Part shown: one piece after another, positions 15,073 to 23,285 of the stretch
Layout: every line of letters starts with the position of its first letter
Position numbering within the stretch: position 1 is the stretch's first letter
Assembly: GCA_021788115.1 (NCBI GenBank)
Contig: JAJYLA010000013.1
Span: 1 to 44,142, forward strand
DNA from: Actinomycetes bacterium
GTDB taxonomy: Bacteria; Actinomycetota; Acidimicrobiia; Acidimicrobiales; Palsa-688
Reading direction: 5' to 3'
DNA: 44,142 nucleotides
Position numbers and translations under genes: made by a program
The notes under the pieces: generated by a model
What the model was told of the DNA's origin: nothing
Database searches by the model: none
What the model saw: the letters and a program-made list of their open reading frames with translations, nothing else

Positions 15073-15090
15073 CACGTATATCCAGCGATC
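15073..15090. repeat. 18-bp repeat CACGTATATCCAGCGATC, copy 2
   Basis: Identical to 13615-13632. On the minus strand the surrounding frame reads CEIAGYTCDP and stops, like a protein C-terminus, but no gene body precedes it. It ends 28 bp before the twin palindromes. Confidence 0.7.
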
Positions 15091-15117
15091 TCGCACCCCC
15101 CGACGACAGAAAAGGCC

Positions 15118-15158
15118 ACAAGTTTCCTTGTCATGCAGCCGATAACAAGGTAACTTGT
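15118..15158 (+). promoter_or_regulatory. two tandem palindromes ACAAG-N4-CTTGT, 27 bp apart
   Basis: ACAAG 15118-15122 pairs with CTTGT 15127-15131, and ACAAG 15145-15149 pairs with CTTGT 15154-15158. Start-to-start distance is 27 bp, the same as for the different palindromes at 1373-1417. The two units are also near-inverted copies of each other. TAACTT (15151-15156) may be the -10 box. The second palindrome reaches the toxin-like start codon, so binding would shut off the operon. Confidence 0.7.
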
Positions 15159-15393
15159 GTACGTGGAGGTGGTCATCGCCGAGAGCGCCCGCAAGCACGG
15201 CGTCCCCGACGACGACATCCTCCACGCCTACCGAAACCCGTTCCAGACGACTTACTACGACGAAGGACTCTCGATGCTGATTGGCGGCGACCGCGCCGGG
15301 AACCCGCTCGAGATCGGCGTCGTCTACGACGACGAGACCCAAACCGACGTAATCGTCCACGCCATGCCAGCCCGTGATCACAACATCAGGTGA
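15157..15393 (+). CDS. toxin-like protein A (BrnT/DUF4258-like, inferred)
   Basis: A 78-residue protein: VEVVIAESARKHGVPDDDIL, a helical segment, then YDEGLSMLIGGDRAGNPLEI, GVVYDD and DVIVHAMPARDHN. The order helix, beta sheet with G-DR-G-LEIGVV, and VHAMPAR resembles compact RelE/BrnT-like nucleases and DUF4258 proteins; catalytic residues are not proven. It is paralogous to the broken protein at 14626-14869. GTG 15157 overlaps the operator. GTG 15163, two codons later, matches the paralogue's start and fits a leaderless transcript. The next gene begins seven bases after its stop and should encode the antitoxin. Confidence 0.65.
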   Translation: MYVEVVIAESARKHGVPDDDILHAYRNPFQTTYYDEGLSMLIGGDRAGNPLEIGVVYDDETQTDVIVHAMPARDHNIR

Positions 15394-15400
15394 TATCTGT

Positions 15401-15670
15401 ATGCCACGTACCGTTGAAGAAATCCTCGCTGATGCCGACCTTCTAGCCAAGCGCTTCGAGACCGGTGACCTGACCGGCGCAACTGTCGTCGATGCGACCC
15501 CGCTCCGGGAGCTGACCAGAGCCTTCGACGACTTCGCGCAAGCTCAGCGCCGACTGGCCGAAGCCGTCGCGACTGCCAAAGCAGCCGGCCACTCGTGGGC
15601 GGCTATCGGTGCCCGCATCGGCACTAGCGGCGAGGCAGCCCGCCAACGCTACGGTCGACCAACTACCTGA
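15401..15670 (+). CDS. helix-turn-helix antitoxin-like protein
   Basis: An 89-residue protein. The N-terminus MPRTVEEILADADLLAKRFE is a helical segment typical of this gene pair, the middle is acidic, and the C-terminus is an HTH: AAGHSWAAIGARIGTSGEAA, then RQRYG. The HTH is shared with the protein at 1798-2013. Position behind a toxin-like gene, the operator-like palindromes and the DNA-binding domain suggest an autoregulating antitoxin. Its paralogous neighbour module uses an unrelated RHH antitoxin instead. Confidence 0.7.
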   Translation: MPRTVEEILADADLLAKRFETGDLTGATVVDATPLRELTRAFDDFAQAQRRLAEAVATAKAAGHSWAAIGARIGTSGEAARQRYGRPTT

Positions 15671-15971
15671 CCGACCGATAGAAGCCACACCAAGCGTCGT
15701 GTTCTTACGACACCGAATATTCGATCTCGCGTCCCTGACTGACACGCAACAGACAGTCCGGCCGAGCGCGTAGTCGTGTGCAGACCTCGGTTGCACCCGT
15801 GTGAGCAACCCAACTCGCGGGCCTCCCAGTCCCCGGTCACATGCCATCGGGAAACAACCCACTTCCGGGAACCACCACGGCCGAGAACCGGCGGGTCGAC
15901 GGGACGTTTGCCGTTCTCGCCGGGCGGCGGTAGCGTCTTCCCAGGCGTCCAGACGCCGGGGGGGCGAACGC
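15671..15971. other. 301-bp boundary between accessory and core-like DNA
   Basis: No gene is supported. Two short stem-loops are visible: GTCGT 15696-15700 with ACGAC 15707-15711, which may end the antitoxin transcript, and GGTTGC 15789-15794 with GCAACC 15805-15810. Composition changes here from the lower-GC accessory part to the very GC-rich core part. The right end should carry the promoter of the cyclase gene. Confidence 0.5.
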
Positions 15972-18900
15972 GTGAACAGGGTCGAGCCATCCGTGAGGGT
16001 GTCGGCAGGGGCTGAGGCGCCCGGTGGCAGTGCCGCGGGCGGCGAGCCCCCCGAGCCCGGTGCGGCGCCCGACCCGCGGGACCCCGGAGGGGACCGCGAC
16101 AGCATCCTGCTCCCGTACGTGTCGAAGCTGGCGCTCCGCCAGGCGCTCGACACCGAGCGGGCGACGGTCGTCGACGGCACCCTGGCGTTCGTCGACATCT
16201 CCGGGTTCACCCGCCTGACCGAGCTGCTCTCGTCGCGGGGCAAGGCCGGCGCCGAAGAGCTGACCGACGTCCTCAACGGCATCTTCGCCAAACTGGTCGG
16301 CGTCGCCTACGCGCACGCCGGAGAGCTCGTGAAGTGGGGCGGCGACGCCATCCTGGTGCTCTTCGCCGGCCCCGGCCACGCAGGGCGCGCGGTGGACGCG
16401 GCGTTCGAGATGCAGCAGAGGATGCGCCGCATCGGGCGGCTGCGCACCTCGGTCGGCTCCTGCACGCTGCAGATGTCGGTCGGGGTGCACAGCGGCCGCT
16501 TCCACTTCCTGACCGTCGGGACGCGCCACCTCGAGCTCGTGGTGACCGGCCCCGCCGCCACGATTACCGCCACCATGGAGGCGGTCGCCGAGGCGGGAGA
16601 GATCGTGGCGAGTGCGGACACCGCGACCATGGTGCCTTCGTGGGTTGTGGGACCCCCCAAGGGCCCGGGCTACCTCATCGCCGCCGCGCCGCGACTGGAG
16701 CCGGTTAGAGCCGGCGGGCCCGGCTTCGAGCCGCCCGGCCTGCCGGGTCGCTGCCTGCCCGAGAAGATCCGCGAGCACCTGGTGGCCGCGCCGGTGGAGA
16801 GTGAGCACCGGCAGGTTGCCGTCGCTTTCGTGGAGTTCGGCGGGACCGACGCCCTTTTGGCGTCGGGCGGCGACGCCGCCGTGGCGGCGGCGCTGCACGA
16901 GCTCGTCGGCCGCATCCAGGAGAGCTGCGCCGTCCACGACGTGGCCTTCTGGGAGACGGACATCGCCACGGACGGCGGCAAGATCATGCTCGTGGCCGGG
17001 GCGCCCAGCGCCACGGGCGACGACACCGGGCGGCTCCTCGTGGTGGTCCGCGACGCCATCGACGGGGGCGGGCCGCTGCGCCTGCGCGCAGGGGTGAACC
17101 ACGGCCGCGTCTTCGCCGGCGACTTCGGCCCCGCCTACCGGCGGACGTACTCGGTCAAAGGCGACGCGGTGAACCTCGCCGCCCGGCTCATGGCCCGGGC
17201 GGGCCGCGGGGAGATCTACGTGAGCGACGCGGCCCTGCGCCGGAGCCGCACCCCCTTTGCCGCCGAGGCGCTCGAGCCGTTCCTCGTCAAGGGTAAGGCC
17301 GCCCCGGTGCAGGCCCACCGGCTCGGCCCCCCCCTGGGCGCCCGCCGCAGCCCGCGCCCGGACTCTCGGGCTCCCCTCGTTGGGCGCGACGCGGAGATGC
17401 AGCTCCTCGACGAGCGCCTCCGGGCCTCGGCCGCCGGTCACGGGGGGTGCGTGGGCATCGAGGGGGCGGCGGGTATCGGCAAATCCCGGATCCTCGACGA
17501 AGTCGCAGCCCGCGCCGCCGGCCACCGGGCGCTCGTTGTGACGTGCGACGGCTACCAGTCGGCGGTCCCCTACGCCCCGCTGCGCACCCTGGGGCGCCAG
17601 TGCCTGGGCATCGACACCGACGCCACCCCGGCGCTCGCCGGCCCCGCGCTGAGCGAGCTGGTCCGCGAGCGCAGACCGGACCTGATCCCGTGGCTGCCGC
17701 TGATCGCCCGCGTGATCGACGCCGACGTCGCGCCCACCCGCGAGTCGAGCGCCCTCGACGAGCGCTTCCGCAGGGCCCGGCTGGAGGAGGCCTTCCTCGA
17801 CCTCCTGCGCGCCGTCCTGCAGGGTCCCACGCTCCTGGTCGCCGACGACGCGCAGCACATGGACGACGCCAGCGTCAGCCTGCTGAGGCGCGTCGCCGTC
17901 GCCGCCGGATCCCTTCCCTGGCTCGTGCTGGTGGGCCGGCGACCGTCAGGGGGGGGTTTCACGTTCTCTGACGACCCCGGCGTCATCCGCCTCGAGCTGG
18001 GACCGCTGGGGACGGACGCCGTCTCCGTCCTGCTCCACGCGGTCACTGAGGAACGTCCGCTGCCGCCCCACCGGAAATCCGCCCTGGCCGACAGGAGCGG
18101 CGGAAACCCGCTGTTCCTTCTCGAGCTCGCCGCCAGCCTCGAGGCCGGCGGGGAGGCGTCCCTGCCCGACAGCATCGAGGACGTGATCGCCGCCCAGATC
18201 GACCGGCTGGCCCCTGCCGACAGACGGCTGCTGCGCGTGGCGTCGGTGCTGGGCACCCAGGTGGCGGCTCCGGTGGTCGCGGCCATGGTAGAGGATCCCG
18301 ACGCGCCGGCGCGGCTGGGGGCGCTCGGGGAGTTCCTGCTGGAGCAGGCCCCGAACAGCTTCCGGTTCCGCCACACCATGCTGCGGGACACCGCCTACGA
18401 AGGCCTCCCCTACGCGCGCAGGCGGGAACTGCACGCCCGGGCGGGCGAGGTGCTCGAGAGCCATGCCGGTGAGCGCGTCAACGAGATCGCCGGGCTCCTG
18501 GCGGTCCACTTCGGCACGGCGGGCCGCCACCGCGAGGCCTGGCGCTACTCCAGGGTCGCCGCCGAGCGGGCGTGGAGCCTCTACGCCAGCGTGGAGGCCG
18601 CCGCGTTCTTCGAGCAGGCCCTCGCCGCGGGGCGGGCACTCGGCGACACCCCGCCCGTCGAGCTGCTGGGCGTGGCTGAGGCTCTCGGCGACGCGCGGCG
18701 CCGGCTCGGCGAATTCGACGGGGCGGTCGACTCCTACCGGCTGGCGCGCCGGTGGGCCGTCGCCCCCGTCGATAAAGCCCGCCTTCACTACAAGGTAGCT
18801 CTGGGAGCCGAACGCACCGCCCGCTACACGCGGGCCCTCCGCATGCTGTCGCTCGCCGAGCGCACCCTCGGAACGGATCCCGGGGCGCCGGCGGCGCGCC

Positions 18901-19898
18901 TGCGCGCCGAGATCCGGGACCTCTACGGGCGGGTCCGGCACCGGCAGGGCCGGCAGCGCGACTCAGTCGCGCTCCTGCGCGACGCGGTGGAGATCGCCCG
19001 CCACGCCGGCGCGTCCGACGTCCTGGCATCCACCCTGGTGCACCTCGACGACTCGGAGCTCGCCCTCGGCGTGCCCGGCGACGGCGATCACGCACGGCTC
19101 GCCCTGGAGATCCTCCGCGACCTCGGCGACCAGCCCTGGCTCGAGGCGCAGGCCCTCAACCAGCTGGGAATCCGGGCGTACTTCGCCGGCGGGTGGTCCG
19201 AGGCCGTCGCCTACTACGCGGACTCCCGCGCGGCGTGCGAGCGCGCCGGCGACCAGTGGATCGCGGCGGTGGAGTCGGGCAACATCGCAGAGGTCCTCTC
19301 CGACCAGGGGCACTGGGTGGAGGCGGAGGCGGCCCTGCAGGAAGCGCTGCGCACCTATCGCGCCGCGCGGACCCGGAGCTTCGTCGCCTACGGCACACTA
19401 CTGCTCGGCCGGCTCGCGGCCCGCCGCGGGGAACACCAGCGCGCCCGCTCCCTGCTCGAGTCGGCCCGCACCATGTACGCCACCGACGGCGAGGCGTTCG
19501 GCGTGGTCCACTCCGACGCCGTCCTCGCCGAGTCGCACCTGCTCGCCGGCGACGCAGCAGCCGCCCGTCGCCTCGCCGAGAGGGTGCTCGCCGGCGCGAG
19601 CAGGCTGGCGGGCGGCGACCTCCTCGTCCCCTCGGGGCTGCGGGTGCTCGCCCTCGCCGGGGCAGCGCTCGGCGCAGATCCCGCGTCGGTGCGGGGGCAC
19701 CTCGAGCGGAGCGTGGAGGTGGCCCGGGCGCGGGGCTACCGCTACGAGGTGGCCATGTCCGTGCAGGCCATGATCGACCTGCTGCCGGGAGAGGTCGACG
19801 CCGGGCTGCTCGACGAGAGCGACGCCCTCTTCGAGCAGCTCGGCGTCACGCCGGCGGCACGCCGGCTCGCCGTGGGTTTCGTGCCCGATCGGGCCTAG
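15972..19898 (+). CDS. soluble adenylyl cyclase-like protein: two cyclase domains, NTPase, repeat region
   Basis: A 1308-residue protein from GTG 15972. Cyclase domain 1 (about 65-225) has LAFVDISGFTRLTELL with metal-binding D75, and ELVKWGGDAILVLF with K121 and D125. Domain 2 (about 280-452) has E288 at the first metal position but keeps YSVKGDAVNLAARLM with N401 and R405, the transition-state pair. Domain 1 lacks that pair (VVTGPAATITATME). One composite active site is therefore expected, as in soluble adenylyl cyclase. An NTPase follows: PLVGRDAEM, Walker A GAAGIGKS (498-505), Walker B LLVADDAQHMDD. From about 840 to the end are TPR-like helical repeats. It overlaps the convergent secreted-protein gene by CTAG. 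Output could be cAMP; NTPase and repeats probably sense a partner (inference). Confidence 0.88.
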   Translation: MNRVEPSVRVSAGAEAPGGSAAGGEPPEPGAAPDPRDPGGDRDSILLPYVSKLALRQALDTERATVVDGTLAFVDISGFTRLTELLSSRGKAGAEELTDVLNGIFAKLVGVAYAHAGELVKWGGDAILVLFAGPGHAGRAVDAAFEMQQRMRRIGRLRTSVGSCTLQMSVGVHSGRFHFLTVGTRHLELVVTGPAATITATMEAVAEAGEIVASADTATMVPSWVVGPPKGPGYLIAAAPRLEPVRAGGPGFEPPGLPGRCLPEKIREHLVAAPVESEHRQVAVAFVEFGGTDALLASGGDAAVAAALHELVGRIQESCAVHDVAFWETDIATDGGKIMLVAGAPSATGDDTGRLLVVVRDAIDGGGPLRLRAGVNHGRVFAGDFGPAYRRTYSVKGDAVNLAARLMARAGRGEIYVSDAALRRSRTPFAAEALEPFLVKGKAAPVQAHRLGPPLGARRSPRPDSRAPLVGRDAEMQLLDERLRASAAGHGGCVGIEGAAGIGKSRILDEVAARAAGHRALVVTCDGYQSAVPYAPLRTLGRQCLGIDTDATPALAGPALSELVRERRPDLIPWLPLIARVIDADVAPTRESSALDERFRRARLEEAFLDLLRAVLQGPTLLVADDAQHMDDASVSLLRRVAVAAGSLPWLVLVGRRPSGGGFTFSDDPGVIRLELGPLGTDAVSVLLHAVTEERPLPPHRKSALADRSGGNPLFLLELAASLEAGGEASLPDSIEDVIAAQIDRLAPADRRLLRVASVLGTQVAAPVVAAMVEDPDAPARLGALGEFLLEQAPNSFRFRHTMLRDTAYEGLPYARRRELHARAGEVLESHAGERVNEIAGLLAVHFGTAGRHREAWRYSRVAAERAWSLYASVEAAAFFEQALAAGRALGDTPPVELLGVAEALGDARRRLGEFDGAVDSYRLARRWAVAPVDKARLHYKVALGAERTARYTRALRMLSLAERTLGTDPGAPAARLRAEIRDLYGRVRHRQGRQRDSVALLRDAVEIARHAGASDVLASTLVHLDDSELALGVPGDGDHARLALEILRDLGDQPWLEAQALNQLGIRAYFAGGWSEAVAYYADSRAACERAGDQWIAAVESGNIAEVLSDQGHWVEAEAALQEALRTYRAARTRSFVAYGTLLLGRLAARRGEHQRARSLLESARTMYATDGEAFGVVHSDAVLAESHLLAGDAAAARRLAERVLAGASRLAGGDLLVPSGLRVLALAGAALGADPASVRGHLERSVEVARARGYRYEVAMSVQAMIDLLPGEVDAGLLDESDALFEQLGVTPAARRLAVGFVPDRA

Positions 19899-21007
19899 TA
19901 GGACATGGGGTCGGTCAGGGAACTCGTGTAGACGACTACCTGCTCCGCGCCGCCCGCCAGCTTCCGACGGGACTCGACGCACAGGCCGATCTCGTTGGCC
20001 CCCACGACGTAGCCCGGATCGGTGCAGTCGTAGAGCAGCCCCTGGTAGGGGTAGGCGGCGTCGCCGGGGGTCTGCCTCGTCGTCGGGAAAACCTCGGTAG
20101 CCCCCGCGCACACCGGCATGTGCGGAGCACCGTTGTCCGGCACCGCGTTGACGATCGACCTGGGGAACGTCAGGGTCAGGGTGCCAGAGATCGTGGTCGA
20201 AGGGGTCTGGTTGCTGCTGAAGTACAGGAACGGGTCCGCGGTCGCGTTCCCCGACACGAGCGAGTCGCAGCTCAACACGAGGCCGGAGCCGAACGAGGCG
20301 GTCAGGTCGAAGGTGTTGCCGCTGGTGGTGGTGCCGCTGCTCGACGCGCCGAGGTCTGCTGTCGTGCCGGTCGTGCTGCTGGTGAGGGCACCGGTGTCGC
20401 AGCTCCCGCTGCAGCGCTGCTGGTATTGCGGCTGCACCACGGTGAGGACCGGATCGCTCCCTGTGTTGGAGAAGTCGTTGTTGGTGCCGGAGAAGTCGTT
20501 GGACTGCTTCACGGCGGTGGCGATCGTGACGCTGCCCGCAGACGGCGCCGTCAACTGGACCTCCACGGACAGCGACGCGCCCGGGGCGATGTCGTACCCG
20601 GTCCCGCCGCTCGTGAGCAGAAGCACGGCCGGCGCCGTTTGCGAAACGAACGACCACGACCACCCCGGAACCGAGACGACAGGAACGTCACCGGCAGTGA
20701 TGCCGTTGCTGCTGGCCCCGAACGTCAGCTCCGCCGAGCCGAACGACTGCCGGCTCGAGGGGTCGTTGGTGAGCGTCACGGTGACGTCGCTCGCCGTGCT
20801 CACGCTGGCGATCAGCGGCGACGCGGACGCCGAGTAGTACTTCGTGCTCGTGCCCGCGCTCGCGGCCGGCGCCACCGACGTCAGGGAGGCGATCAGGGCG
20901 GCGGCGCCCGCCGCCACACCCCAAGCCCGGCGCCGCGATGCCATCCGTCGTTGCGGCCTGGCCGCGACGTCCCGCGTGCGCGTCGCCTTGAAAACGGACC
21001 CCAACAT
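19895..21007 (-). CDS. secreted beta-rich protein, unknown
   Basis: A 370-residue protein with a Sec signal peptide: basic ATRTRDVAARPQRRMASRRR, hydrophobic GVAAGAAALIASLTSV and a likely cut at APAASAGT. The mature chain is Ser/Thr/Gly-rich and beta-like (SVSTASDVTVTLTNDPSS, GASLSVEVQLTAPSAGSVTI), with five Cys in the second half. No LPXTG anchor or membrane end is present, so release into the medium or the cell wall is expected. ATG 21007 has GGGAGG about seven bases upstream; longer frames lack a signal peptide at the start. Its stop is shared on opposite strands with the cyclase gene stop (CTAG). No family recognised. Confidence 0.7.
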   Translation of the reverse strand: MLGSVFKATRTRDVAARPQRRMASRRRAWGVAAGAAALIASLTSVAPAASAGTSTKYYSASASPLIASVSTASDVTVTLTNDPSSRQSFGSAELTFGASSNGITAGDVPVVSVPGWSWSFVSQTAPAVLLLTSGGTGYDIAPGASLSVEVQLTAPSAGSVTIATAVKQSNDFSGTNNDFSNTGSDPVLTVVQPQYQQRCSGSCDTGALTSSTTGTTADLGASSSGTTTSGNTFDLTASFGSGLVLSCDSLVSGNATADPFLYFSSNQTPSTTISGTLTLTFPRSIVNAVPDNGAPHMPVCAGATEVFPTTRQTPGDAAYPYQGLLYDCTDPGYVVGANEIGLCVESRRKLAGGAEQVVVYTSSLTDPMSY

Positions 21008-21438
21008 GTTCTTCCTCCCCTTCTCGGCGGCCTGGGGCCGATCGGCGCACCCCGACACGTTTCCGCGGCCGTGCCCCCGATAATGCCACACGCACGTGCA
21101 CTAAGCATGCAAAACGTTGCGAGCCCGTTGCAGGATGCATACGGGCCGGTCGGCCTCCTCCCCCGGGGCGAGCGCGAGTGGGGGCTGAATGCTGTTGCAC
21201 TTATCGACACTGCGTCCCGTGGGCCGTGCCCCGGGGCGGGCCACCGCTGCACCTGGGCGGCTCGCAGCGTCGGGCTGTGCTGCCCGCGGCGCCCGCTACC
21301 GGCATCCCTTCCGGGGGCGGCTGCGCGCCGACGCCCTCGAGCCGATCCGCGCCGAGGCGGGGGCCCGGACGCACCTCGCCCGCGGCGCGGCGATGGACCA
21401 GGACCGCGTGCTCGGCCTCGTCCTCACCCAGCTGGCGG
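21008..21438. other. 431-bp stretch between secreted protein and ABC genes
   Basis: It contains the upstream region of the secreted-protein gene, with GCATGC and ACGCACGTGC segments. On the plus strand, a frame around 21290-21440 reads like the tail of a large LuxR/AAA-type regulator (ARTHLARGAAMDQDRVLGLV, LTQLA), but no body precedes it. I treat it as a possible gene relic only. Confidence 0.35.
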
Positions 21439-22203
21439 CTAGAGAATCCGGGACAGGAATGCCCGGGTCCGCATCTCTGCAGGGTTGGCGAGTACCTGCT
21501 TGGGAGGACCTGACTCGACGATCAGCCCCCGGTCCATGAACACGAGGGTGTCCCCCACCTCGCGTGCGAAGCCGATCTCGTGGGTGACCACGATCATCGT
21601 CATGCCATCCAGGGCGAGCGACCGCATCACGTCGAGCACCTCGCCCACAAGCTCGGGGTCCAGAGCCGAGGTCGGCTCGTCGAAGAGCATCAGCTTCGGC
21701 TCCATTCCGAGGGCACGGGCGATGGCCACCCTCTGCTGCTGGCCGCCCGAGAGCTGGCGCGGGTAGGCGTCGACCTTGTCCCCGAGCCCGACCCGCTCCA
21801 GCAGCTGCCGGGCGCGGGCCGCCGCCGTCGACCTGTCCTCACCCTTGACGCGTACCGGGCCGATGGTGACGTTGTCCAACGCGGTCATGTGGGGGAAGAG
21901 GTTGAAGTGCTGGAAGACCATGCCGATCTCGGCGCGCCTCGCGCAGACCTCCCGGTCCCGCAGCTCGTAGAGCTTGCCGCCCTGGTGGCGGTAGCCGACC
22001 AGGTGCCCCGCCACGCTGAGCCGGCCTCCGTCCACCTTCTCCAGGTGGTTGATGCAGCGGAGGAAGGTCGACTTGCCCGACCCCGAGGGACCGATGATGC
22101 ACAGCACCTGGCCGGAGCCCACTTCGAGGTCGATCCCGCGGAGGACCTCGAGGCGCCCGAAGCGCTTGCGGACACCCTCGGCGCGGACCATCGCCTGTGT
22201 CAC
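21439..22203 (-). CDS. polar amino-acid ABC transporter ATP-binding protein
   Basis: A 254-residue ATPase of the GlnQ/HisP class. Walker A is [20 protein letters not shown], the Q-loop is in [19 protein letters not shown], the signature is [15 protein letters not shown], Walker B is [20 protein letters not shown], and the H-loop is in [22 protein letters not shown] and HFNLFPHMT are typical of polar amino-acid importers. GTG 22203 overlaps the permease stop as GTGA; ATG 22191 is an alternative. Last gene of the order binding protein, permease, ATPase. Confidence 0.93.
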   Translation of the reverse strand: MTQAMVRAEGVRKRFGRLEVLRGIDLEVGSGQVLCIIGPSGSGKSTFLRCINHLEKVDGGRLSVAGHLVGYRHQGGKLYELRDREVCARRAEIGMVFQHFNLFPHMTALDNVTIGPVRVKGEDRSTAAARARQLLERVGLGDKVDAYPRQLSGGQQQRVAIARALGMEPKLMLFDEPTSALDPELVGEVLDVMRSLALDGMTMIVVTHEIGFAREVGDTLVFMDRGLIVESGPPKQVLANPAEMRTRAFLSRIL

Positions 22204-23237
22204 AGCGGGCCCCCGCCCTCGCCTCCGTGCGGGCGACCACTGCCCGCTACCGTGATGGCATCCACGTCCAGGTTCGGGCCGAAGGGCCCCTCCGCAGGTC
22301 GGATCCTGAGAGCCCGGCTCAGCCGCTGGACCGGGGTCAGCGGGAGCTGGCGCACGGATCCACGGGCGAAGTGTCGTTCGAGGTAGTACTGCCCGATCAT
22401 CAGCACGGTGGTCACGATGATGTACCAGAGGCTCGCCACCATCAGCAGCGGGATGGTCTTGAAGTTCTGGGCGTAGATGAGCTGGACGGTGTAGAGAACC
22501 TCTTTGACGGTCACGACGCTCGCCAGGGAGCTGGTCTTGAGCATCGAGATCGTCTCGTTGCCCGTCGGCGGGATGATGACCCGCATGGCCTGGGGCAGCA
22601 CGACGAGACGGAGGGTCATGAGCCGGCTCATGCCGATCGCCTGGGCGGCCTCGGTCTGACCCTCGTCCACCGAGAGGATGCCGGCCCGGACGATCTCGGA
22701 CATGTAGGCGCCCTCGTTGAGGGCGAGGCCGAAGCTCGCGGCGATGAAGGGGGTCAGCGTCGCGTTCAAGTTGATGTGCACTAACGCCGGGCCGAAGGGC
22801 ACGCCGAGCGTGAACGACGGGAAGATGTACGACGCGTTGTACCAGAACAGCAGCTGAACCAGCACCGGCGTCCCGCGGAAGAACCAGATGTACACCCACG
22901 CCGCCCCCGCCACGATCGGGTTGGGAGACATGCGCATCACCGCGAGGACCACCCCGAGGAGGATCCCGCCGGCCATCGCGAGGACGGTCAGCTCCAGGGT
23001 GACCAGCAGACCCTTGAGGACCTCGGAGGTGAAGAAGTACTGGTCGATGATGTGCCACTCGAATCGCTCCTGCGGGCGGCCGCCGCGCATCACGTGCGAG
23101 AAGAACAGCGTGCGCACCAGCATCGCGACGAGCACCAGCACGACCGCGGCCGCCACCCAGCGCCCCGGGTGGCGGACCGGCACCACCTGCAACTCGCCCG
23201 ACGGCACGGTGTCCTCATGGAGATCGCTGGCTGCCAT
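22200..23237 (-). CDS. polar amino-acid ABC transporter permease (HisMQ type)
   Basis: A 345-residue membrane subunit. The first helix is near 28-45 ([20 protein letters not shown]). The HisMQ core follows from about 70 with [36 protein letters not shown] and the EAA loop [20 protein letters not shown]. The permease is longer than usual at both ends: a 45-residue lead and a 50-residue tail (about 295-345) rich in Arg, Pro and Gly. It overlaps the ATPase start by GTGA and begins 48 bases after the binding-protein stop. It forms a homodimer or pairs with a permease not in this window. Confidence 0.92.
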   Translation of the reverse strand: MAASDLHEDTVPSGELQVVPVRHPGRWVAAAVVLVLVAMLVRTLFFSHVMRGGRPQERFEWHIIDQYFFTSEVLKGLLVTLELTVLAMAGGILLGVVLAVMRMSPNPIVAGAAWVYIWFFRGTPVLVQLLFWYNASYIFPSFTLGVPFGPALVHINLNATLTPFIAASFGLALNEGAYMSEIVRAGILSVDEGQTEAAQAIGMSRLMTLRLVVLPQAMRVIIPPTGNETISMLKTSSLASVVTVKEVLYTVQLIYAQNFKTIPLLMVASLWYIIVTTVLMIGQYYLERHFARGSVRQLPLTPVQRLSRALRIRPAEGPFGPNLDVDAITVAGSGRPHGGEGGGPL

Positions 23238-23285
23238 GGGCGCCTCGAGACTGAGTCGGACAGGACCCGCCGGCTGGCGGGACGG

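Noticed and set aside
15837-17858. Minus-strand open frame of 673 codons.
   Set aside because: Runs antisense to the cyclase and NTPase domains, which have clear catalytic motifs.
21290-21440. Possible C-terminal tail of a LuxR/AAA-type regulator on the plus strand.
   Set aside because: Only about 45 residues look similar and no gene body precedes them; too weak to annotate.
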